From contig OY987303.1 of the NCBI GenBank assembly GCA_963920635.1, positions 46,375,223 to 46,439,222 on the forward strand: 64,000 nt of DNA, given 5' to 3'. The notes beneath the pieces are model-generated. The model worked only from the letters and a program-made list of their open reading frames with translations, ran no database searches and had not been told where the DNA came from. Position 1 is the stretch's first letter, and each line of letters begins with the position of its first letter. This DNA is from Pseudeuparius sepicola (Eukaryota; Arthropoda; Insecta; Coleoptera; Anthribidae). This document shows positions 55,331-64,000 of this stretch, in pieces. A program made the position numbers and the translations under genes.

Positions 55331-57634
55331 ATAGTTTATTTAAAACCTTTTGCATAATCTTGAAATACATATAATAAATATAAATTCTTCTAACACGAAA
55401 AACTAAAACAGCTGTATTCTCTATAATACAAAAATAACACAAAAATGACAAATGAGACTATCTATTATTTGAATTTAACAAATTAATGCCTTTTTACCAT
55501 GTTTTATTAACTCGCTTTCTTGTCCTCTGCAATCGATTTTAAACTAGATGAGCTAGAGACTTGCAACTTTGAACATAGCTCGGGCTTGAAAAACAAAGCA
55601 ATATTAACTTGCTATATTATATTACATGTTATTATTATTATGTTATTAGTGAAGAATAATGTAGTTATTATTTTGTTCCTTGAGGGGTGCAGGGGTGGTT
55701 TTTGCGCAGGGAAGAATTCTATAGTTACTGCTGACAGCGTCACTGTTAACCTTGGATTCTAAATGGGCAAGCCCATTTTATTAAAGATCTTCTCTTTATT
55801 TTTATAGTTCGGTAAAACCACCGACTGTTTGCACAATCCGGCAACGCCGCTTTCGGATGCTTTTCCCTAGCGTGCTGCCGCCTAGTATTGAGTAATGAAA
55901 GTACCAAGGCCGTGAAGGCAGAACTATGGAAGATTTCTTCTATAGACACTGCTGAAAGCCAGGGGAAGCCGGCTTTCGAGAGCCGGCTTCCTTTCGGGCT
56001 GCCAAATAATTACATTGTGTGGAACTTCTGTCCGCGTAGCGTATATTTTCTGTGATTGCACCCATTAATGGCAAGGTTTCGACGTACGTCAGTATGATCT
56101 AAATTATTAGGTATACATGCAACTTTAAGAAATCCTTACTATACTGAAATCAAGCAACTCTTACACTTGGCGTAAATAAAAGCACGTGATCGATGACGTT
56201 CCGCGAAATAAGGCGATTGGTCATAAAATATCAGCCCGTCTGGCAACAGGGATGTACTCGATCGCAAAAGCGTATTTATGCGGTTTTATCTTGTTGTTTT
56301 CAGCTATTTAGACACTGCCACAAATAATTTTATCGATATTTTGACTCATTTTAATTAAGCCAATATATTTTTTCTGAAATATTTTGACGTAAACCATTGT
56401 AAAAGTAGAATTAAATAAAGGTCGTGCCTCAGTGCGGCTCTGGCGAAAAACTCAACGCATACGTTCTTGTTTACATCAGGCGTAAGAGTTATTTGATTTT
56501 AGTATAGAACAGTAAAACTGGTAATTTCGACGATGTACCTATGTTGTCGTCAATGCAGAGAAAGATGCACTGGTTACTGGTTCCTACATTCAGGTCAGTA
56601 CTGAGCCCATTTATTCACATTAAATATTTTGAGAATTTACATAAATAATATTAGGTACACTGATATTATATTTATTAATTTATATTACAGACCATATCAT
56701 TCAGTTACGTACAAGTATTGCAATACCCAAAATTTTTTAACTAGTTGCAAATTATAATTGAAATAACTTTAAACAAATATTTTAGACACAGTTTGGATCA
56801 TTGATATTTTTAATTCAGAACTATCACTATTGAGACAGTAAGTACACAAATCACTCATTGAAAAGATATGTAAAATACCTAAAAATATCTAATAATAAAG
56901 GAAAAGCACAGTAATATATTTATATTGTCTATATATTTTAACTAAATAACTCAAACTATTAAAAACTGTTAATAAACCATATAGAGGTAGAGCTGAAGTT
57001 TTTGGCTGGAGCCTGGAGCCTCACAAAAGTTGAAAATCAAAATTTTCTCTTCAAGCATGGTGTCTTGGAAACCTCTTCAGTTAGACTATACTTTAAAATA
57101 TAAATAGTAAGTAAGAAATTTTTTGAAAATAGGTAATACGGTGATTATGGCAATAAGAGGATATGGAATACGGGTCTAACGCCAAATTACTTTAAGTATT
57201 TTTTAATTTTATGCTACTGATTAATAGATTAAAGAAGCCATAGATAGTCAGAAACATTGTCCCACAAAAAATCCTTTTACACCAACCTTCAAACATTAAT
57301 TTTGGGGCAAAGAGAAATTAAAATACATAAATTAAATTATCATATCTTACATTTCTTATAGGACTCGATACTAAGTTAAAGTATAGGTATTTTAATTTAG
57401 TTATTAGTTTTTATGTAAAATTTTATGGAAAATATTTGGTGCAGCGTGCGGAAATTTCAACAATAACAATATATGGGTAGCTTTGTCTATGTGGTATACC
57501 TGTTATACTACTATCACCTACTTTACCTACAACACATTTATTTTAGACCGTCAGATAGTGACAATGAAGGTAAATTTACGAGTGGCCGCTGGGGACAACA
57601 TAATGGAAAATTCGATTTTCCTATATAATATATA
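55331..57634. other. Unassigned stretch with two hairpins
   Basis: 55670-55715 resembles a worn satellite fragment (GGGGTGCAGGGGTGGTTTTTG). A hairpin GAAGCCGGCT / AGCCGGCTTC lies at 55965-55990. The inverted partner of 51595-51625 lies at 56024-56054. The rest to 57550 is AT-rich with no gene. 57554-57624 is inverted relative to about 58264-58330 (shared GGAAAATTCGATTTTC), which brackets the next element. Confidence 0.4.
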
Positions 57635-58117
57635 CAGGGTTGGCCAATGAAAACTTTCCACCCCGATTTTTTTGGTTTGAAATAAAAATCTGGGAAAACG
57701 CTCGGGCACGTCGATTTTTGATCTGAGGGGAGCTATTTTTGAATAGGGGATAGGGGTCGTGCCATACCTCTTTTAAAGGTCTCATCGAGTTCTTTATGAC
57801 CCTACAATTTCGCCTCATTATTTTTATCTGTAACGAAATGACATCTTATCAAAATAAAAATAACTAAAAATACTTACTAATTAAAGTTATATTATTTAGG
57901 TGTATCTACAAGTGAAATTGTAGGGTCATAAAGAACTCGATGAGGCCTTTAAATTTGGGGGTTGTTCTCCCCCCAGCTAGGGGGTTAAAGCTAGGGGTAT
58001 GAAAAAAACTGAAAATGGTTTACCCTCAAATCATAAATCGACGTTTCCGAGCGTTTTCCCAGATTTGTATTTTAAACCAAAAAAATCTGGGAGGGAAGTT
58101 TCCGTTAGCCCACCCTG
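57635..58117. mobile_element. Foldback element, about 480 bp
   Basis: The left end CAGGGTTGGCCAATGAAAAC is mirrored at 58117, with TATA-type target sequence outside. Arms (57635-57830 and 57905-58117) share CTGGGAAAACGCTCGG and TTCTTTATGACCCTACAATT blocks. The loop is about 75 bp. No coding sequence was recognised. It lies inside a weaker inverted pair (57554-57624 / 58264-58330), possibly an older element. Confidence 0.8.
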
Positions 58118-60860
58118 TATAATATATTAATAATGTATAATATGTTTTTGTATGTTTTTCGGGCTAGTGATGATCTACATTTTCATACTTTCGATGGGCC
58201 AGGTTGTATTTAATCATTTAATGAACACGGCTTGCGTGAGAATATGGACAACAGAAAATTAAAGAAAATCGAATTTTCCATAATATGTAAATTTCGTAAA
58301 TTTCCCTTCACGCTACTCAACATCGGTGTACTTTTAACCCTCTTCGAGGCTTCTATGCGAAACTGGGGCACCTAAATCTGTCACTAACTGACGGTATATT
58401 TACTCGTCTAGATTGATAGTATCTCCGATTATTCTTATTTATATAACGACATAGTAGTGATTACGGTAGGGTTTCATTTTATTATGCCTATTTTGTAACA
58501 CTTTTGGTATTAATCTTGATTGTAAACTTCCACGGGCAGATGAATGAATATGAGTTTCTACCGGATGGATCCTAGGTCAGCGAAACTTCTCGTTCCAAGA
58601 TTTCGTCCTCGATTGCACGGGACATCCTCAGGGCGCGACGATCACACTGACAGTGATTGTTCTATTACTTGTAATGGTATTTATAGGAAAACGGAAATGG
58701 AGGGAAGAGGCGAAAATGTGGGAAAATTAACGATATGATATTAAGGTGATGCAAAAATTACTATTTTAAATTACTATAATTTTTTCTGGCATTTCACAAA
58801 GGAGTTATGACATAAAAATCAAATTTATCGTGAAACTATGGCAGATACAAAAAATGCCAAGATACAATTTTTTCTCAGAATAAAAAAATTATCTACAGGG
58901 CCGTGTCAGTATTTTTCTTGATAAAACAAATAATGTAGTGTATACACCCATATCTCCACTACTGGCTATAAATTGAGAACTTGGTATTATCACATTTTGT
59001 GACACTTGATGAATCGATGCATATTGTGTACCAAATTTCGTTTAAATATCTTTAACGGTTGGAAAAATAAAAATAAGACGTTAAAAAAACGAAGCGACTG
59101 TAGATAAAATGATATTTTATGATTTTCTATCTCTGCTGAAGTGTCCCAGAATAAAACGGAATCACCCCGAATATGATTTAATTTGTTTTTTTTTTTCAGA
59201 TGGCAAGACGATATAAACGAAAAACGAATAGACGTGTTCATGTTTTTTACGTTTTTTATTTCTTATTTTAAAGATTACTGTTTGCTTAATAAAGCATTTT
59301 GGAGAAACGTCTCTTGAATTCATTAAAAACTCACTATCTTAAAGCATTATTGTAAGCATTTTGCCCCTCTTGGGATCCCATTAAACCCCGCATACGGGGC
59401 AAAACGGGGCAAACCTCAATTTTTATTCCAATTAGTCCAAAAAAGTGAAAACTCAGTTACTGATTATGTTATACAAAATGTTGCTAATGTTACTAAATCT
59501 ATCTAACTACCTGAAAATATTCCAGGTATAATTATTTTTTTATACATCGGAGGAATATGTAGCCATGAAATTAAATACCCCATATTGCCCCCCATTCCCC
59601 TATAATTTAACAACATTTAATTAATATTAATAAAAACTGGTGTAAAGCTTTGATATCTTTGTTCCTTGATACCACCTCAGCTCTTTATGGAACTTAACAA
59701 AAATTATCTGAATTTGCAAACCTTCAACTCCGTTAGATTGTTGCTAATTATCTAGAAAAGAATAGGCTATTAGTTCTTCACGTAAACGCAGCACTCTCAA
59801 GTCATTATTTATAATTACATAGGTATCTAGCTACATTATATCTGTACTGGAAAGAGCTCTGTTTAATTGGTACATACTCACACATCAATTTTATATTTAT
59901 CGATAATTTTCTTAGAATGCCGGAACAGAAAAATCTAATGAATACCTGTTATTATTGTATATTACCATAACATAACCTAGTCATAGTAGATTCTTTACGA
60001 TATGACGTAGTAAATTTATTTACAATAGTATCTACATTTTGTCTGATGACATCTATAGTGGTAACATTTTAATTACACTAAGTAGGTATTAGGTACCTAC
60101 CTACTAGGCATTGAATGAATGAATCTCGCTTCTAATAACCGTGGCTCACGTGGCTGGTTCAACAATGTTATATTCGTTGTTCTTGGACCAATTCAGATTG
60201 TTAGTATCGAGGTTTGGCAGCCGTTGTGCCCTTTTACGGTCCTTTTCCTTCACTCAGCTCACTTAGCCTGAGCGCCCACTACCCGCTGCCCCGCTCCGGG
60301 CAGTCCCTGTGAGATTATTTTTTTATAACACGCTTTTAAAATATAAAATAATTTCTCCTAGCCTCATAAAGATACAAAAACATGGGGCGCGTGCAACAGA
60401 TAACAGTAAAAAGTGTAGAGAAGTAGCTGCCATTGGAAAACATTGTTTGCAGTGCAATAGGGTACAAGGGTACAATTGTTGGTGACTTAAGTTCATGCAT
60501 CAAATTATTATTATTATCTATTGCATGCCCCCACGTTTTTCAGTCCGTTTTTTAAAAACGTGTTAGGTATACCTATTAAAAAATATATTTATAATATTTT
60601 AAAGACAACAAGATTTTTTGTATAGGTATTTATTATGTTTTAATAAATAATATACAGTGCAGTGATATTCATAAAGTTTGCGCCACTTGTAAAAATGTTG
60701 TATTATTCAAGAGATTCGCGACGTCACAGACTATGCCATTTGGTATAAAGTTTATGAATAGCATTTTACTTTCTGTGGAATTTTGTAACTTTTGTCTACC
60801 CATTTCAACATAGGTAGTAGACGGCAATATTTCACAAAAAAAAAAGATTTCGGAAAATTT
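58118..60860. other. AT-rich stretch with no firm gene
   Basis: A 64-codon ORF at 58544-58738 has no recognised domain. At 59183-59270 a long T tract ending CAG is followed by ATGGCAAGACGATATAAACG, whose short peptide resembles the start of psq/pogo-type transposases but diverges after about 11 codons. 60110-60310 is mixed in composition with no named feature. Confidence 0.35.
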
Positions 60861-60990
60861 CGCCCCCCCCCCCCCCCCGCCCCTAAATGCTGGCTACGCC
60901 ACTCAGGGGCGAGCTGACCCGGCAGCGGAGATCTGCGTCGCAGACGGGCGGCCAAATCCAGGGGCGGCCACAGGCCGCCCTTCCGTCGCG
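60861..60990. repeat. C-run and GC-rich repeat fragment
   Basis: A run of C (about 60863-60878) and CTAAATGCTGGCTACGCCAC are followed by GCAGACGGGCGGCCAAA, which recurs exactly at 62349-62365. This looks like the end of an interspersed element. C-runs at this length are also prone to assembly error. Confidence 0.5.
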
Positions 60991-62589
60991 AAAAAATATT
61001 TATTCAGAAAAAAGGTAGTAAGTCTCTACATTACTTGCATTCGCCCTCAAAAAGAATATCGTCAACAATGCAACAACACCATATTGATATCAATAATATT
61101 TATATGAACCTGTAACCCGTGGGCGGCGTCGGTCGGCCGTCGGCAGTCGGCACTACCTCTATTCTGGTCTTTGCTCTGTGGCAACTGCGCGGCGCGGCGC
61201 GGCGTTGATAGGCCTGAAATTTCGTAGGAGATATCGACGCTTCAGACCATATAGGTAGTGAGCTAAAAAAATTAAATATCTTTCTTCCATCAGAATATAC
61301 TGCAAGTCCAAGAACTGTTTTAGAGTACTTGTTCAAAAATTCTCTCACGAATAGTTTTCCGCCGAATACCTTTGTGCTTGCCAGTTACCGTAGCATCCGC
61401 GGAGAGATCATTTTCTAAATTAAAAATTATAAAAAACTATCTAAGGTCTTCTATGAGCCAGGAGAGATTAACCGATTTAGCAATAATTTCCATTGAAAGT
61501 ATCCTACTTGATACAATAAAATATCAGTGATATAATATCAGAGTTTGCCAGTGTTAAAGCCAGAAAAGTACCATTTGTTTAACTTGTATCTTGTGCCTTG
61601 TACCTAAGGGATAACCCCAATATTTTAGAAATATTTTATTTTTTTTGTTTCATTTAGAAGAACATGTTTTATTTATTTTTACAAGTCCCTGTATTTTTTT
61701 CCGATGCAAAATATATTTATTTTCAGTTACATATTACATTATTACTTTGCAAACCTAATTCATTTTTAGTTTCTTTTTCTTTTTTATTTTAAAGAAACAT
61801 TTACCTTGTTCCTTTCAGTCTGGAAATTCTACCCAAAACATATGAGTAATATAATCCGGTCTTTACTCATTATAATAAGACTGATTGCCTGTGTTATTTT
61901 ATTGTTACAAATACAGTGACGGGCAGAAAGTTGGACACAAATATTTAATATTCTTAAACTCTGATTACTATTAATTTAAATTTCTAGCTGCTAATCTAAC
62001 AAAATTAAAGTTAAGTAGCGTATTCATGTGTTATCCGATAATAAGTTGCGCTTGCGGTATTTTGTTTTTTTTTGTAATACACAGGTTGGTCGAAAAAATA
62101 CAAAAAAGTTAAATTTATTTTTTTGACTAGGTGGCTGTGACTTTAAATCTGACATCTACTTTTGATTCCAAACAACTTTTGTAAGTAACTTTTTACCGTA
62201 TTTTAAAAAATAAGGGTACTTTACTCTTGAGTTACATATTTTTGAGAATACATACCTAATAATTTTTGCAATTACCTCGTAGGTAATTACAAGAGACGGA
62301 AAAGCCTAGTTTTTATAACCCGAAGGAAATTTTTTTATTATATATTCTGCAGACGGGCGGCCAAACATCTAGGAACGCCACTGTCGCCACTGGCTGTGGG
62401 GCTACAGCCCGCAAACAACCGATAAAGTACAGTTCGAGTTCGGGCAATGAGGCAATTTAACTAGACACTTCGCTGGAATGCTCGGAATCACGAAAACGAT
62501 ACACCCAGTATATCATGTTTGGAATGCATCTTCGTGGGGAATTAGCTGCCTTCTATCTATCCCTACTTCGATTATTATTATTTTTTAAA
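60991..62589. other. Unassigned stretch
   Basis: 61115-61210 is GC-rich with a GGCGCGGCGCGGCGC run. Otherwise AT-rich. The second GCAGACGGGCGGCCAAA copy (62349-62365) is followed by GGAACGCCACTG, like the first copy's neighbourhood in reverse order. No gene is recognised. Confidence 0.35.
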
Positions 62590-62795
62590 TAAAAAAATCG
62601 CTAAATGGTTTTCGTGAAATACTGGGGTATAAAAAATCGCAGCCGGCCCTGGATTTGCATTTTGAAAATGGAAGGAAGGTCAAAAGAAGCTGAATTTGAA
62701 GGCCTTTCAAACAAAAAAAAAAGATTAGGCGATTGTCTCCAAAAATGAAGATTTTACAGATTTCTACAGTTTTAAAGTTGGACACCCTGTATATA
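62590..62795. repeat. Foldback-family arm ending CACCCTGTATA
   Basis: It shares ordered blocks with 12360-12520: AAAAAAATCGCTAAAT, GGGGTATAAAAAA, GGAAGGTCAAAAGA, CTTTCAAACAAA. It ends GGACACCCTGTATA, the typical terminus of the family, with no mirrored arm on the other side. Confidence 0.6.
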
Positions 62796-62879
62796 GAACT
62801 AGCATTTTTAGGCAAGGTTAGTATTGCCACTCAATTTTCCAGTATCGATACTAAATACAGTTGTTCGTTTTTATCCAAT

Positions 62880-63273
62880 GTTGTACTTACAAAGAAAAAT
62901 TAAAAACCGAATTGGAAGTCATTTACCTGAAAGAGGACATTAGAAATATCGCGCATGGTTTAAATTTGCTAGCATTTATGACTCATAATAACTTTGAAGA
63001 AACCTATAGCGAAACAATTAAGATATTAAAAATTACTATAACTACACACTACACCTATGTCAACAGCCGAATCAGAGCGTTATTTTTCGACTCTCAAGAG
63101 AATAAAGACATTTTTAAGGCATTCCATGAATGATGAACGTCATAATTCGTTAGCGATGGTGTCTATGAATAAAAACTTTGCAGCTGCATAATATCAGCAA
63201 CTTTGCCGAAAAAGTTATAGAACATTATATTTCGGATAAAACAAGAAAACTAGACTTTACATTTAAAATATAA
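62880..63273 (+). pseudogene. hAT-family transposase C-terminal fragment
   Basis: The C-terminal dimerisation region of a hAT transposase. The first frame reads LKTELEVIYLKEDIRNIAHG and ETYSETIKILKITITTH. At about 63065 the frame shifts and continues ESERYFSTLKRIKTFLRHSM then NDERHNSLAMVSMNKNF, with a stop, and a third frame gives EKVIEHYISDKTRKLDF ending at TAA 63271-63273. The SER-FSTLKRIKT segment is the family signature. The zinc finger and catalytic core are not seen upstream. Dead fragment. Confidence 0.78.
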
Positions 63274-64000
63274 ATATTAATAAGAGTCAGTGCAAAATAC
63301 CTACAAAAAAAAATAATAAAAAAAAAACAATAACTCCTCACCTGCATTCTTCAAAGTACAATGTGTTCTTTTTTTAAGCGCCCCCCCCCCCGCGCATAAC
63401 GTCATAGGTCATAGACACCGAAACGTTACAGAAATTACTACACATGTTTGAACTGCTTTGCGATGTTTTATGGCGCGAGTAATAAAAACGTTTTCTGAAA
63501 TACCTATAAAAAATGTTAGTATTTGATTGCATAGTGTAAACCAGCTATAAGCTAACAAATGTCGTTATTTTGGTAGCCGTTTGGCGAGGACTATATTTAT
63601 GCTTAAATAAAGGAGTTTGGAAGATGTACCTACTATAAAACAACTAAGTAGAATAACGTTAAGGGTATACGTAAGAGACTGCACTTCAACTCTCTATTAT
63701 AATGAGGTATATAGATGTTCCTCATCTGCCGTCTCCTCAAAGAAAGTTATGTGTTCTTGTTGTTTTAATGACATAATTATGATAACCTCAAAAGTAAAAT
63801 TTTTTAGGACTGCAATAACAATATACTTACAGCTTGAAACAACAATAAAATCGACAAAATTTCTTGGAGTTGGTCCTTGAATCCTATCTTATATACGATA
63901 AACTTTTTTGCATGCAAAGTGACTTTTTTGTTGGAAAAAGGAAAATTGTATAATAAAATCTTTTTAGAATTAAAAGTTAGCCATACTTAACTTCTGAAAT
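63274..64000. other. Unassigned window end
   Basis: 63379-63395 is a C-run within GCGCCCCCCCCCCCCGCGC. An 87-codon ORF at 63617-63880 has no recognised domain. I see no further feature. Confidence 0.35.

Noticed and set aside
63617..63880. 87-codon ORF near the window end as a gene
   Set aside because: No recognisable domain or splice signals. Composition like the surrounding non-coding DNA.

Overview
This window is insect nuclear DNA: AT-rich, gene-poor and built largely from transposable elements. Two things point to an insect: a multi-exon odorant-receptor-type gene with short introns (22663-24201), and an errantivirus-like LTR element with env (39388-46228). The receptor's C-terminal region looks to me most like beetle receptors, but no order can be assigned from the sequence alone. 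No rRNA, tRNA, CRISPR array or bacterial-style operon was seen.

Layout. 1-8 kb: foldback (inverted-repeat) elements ending in CAGGGTG-type termini next to TA, plus one copy of a hairpin-bearing repeat. 8.7-11.6 kb: a decayed BEL/Pao gag region on the minus strand, split by a Tc1-like DD34E transposon. 11.7-21.5 kb: more foldbacks, a perfect-hairpin MITE, a diverged 0.6-kb tandem duplication, a DD41D mariner and non-LTR and mariner debris. 22.66-24.20 kb: the only convincing host gene, a candidate odorant receptor of about 383 residues in six exons. 26.2-27.4 kb: a non-LTR reverse transcriptase fragment split by a foldback. 28.6-34.7 kb: a 6-kb nested inverted structure holding a minus-strand non-LTR retrotransposon with a C-terminal restriction-like endonuclease. 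35.1-36.5 kb: a foldback split by a 5'-truncated non-LTR tail with an 11-bp target duplication. 37.4-38.5 kb: two more copies of the hairpin-bearing repeat in tandem. 39.4-46.2 kb: a complete Ty3/gypsy-type (Errantivirus-like) provirus with identical LTRs and open gag, pol and env. 47.2-48.2 kb: about 1 kb of perfect AGAGG pentamers. 52.2-54.6 kb: two opposed arrays of one satellite family. 57.6-58.1 kb: another foldback. 62.9-63.3 kb: the tail of a hAT transposase.

Most interesting signal. At least seven foldbacks here share a two-tier plan: an outer CAGGGTG-like end beside TA, then a second CAGGGTG-like end in the same orientation about 102-121 bp inside (264 bp in one), mirrored on the other arm. 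Four of them carry the same inner core behind four unrelated outer ends. Simple nested insertion does not explain symmetric exchange of both ends. The second notable signal is the provirus: a 9-codon upstream ORF ends exactly at a consensus splice donor just before gag, and a strong acceptor near the end of pol is in the right phase to make that upstream AUG the start of Env.
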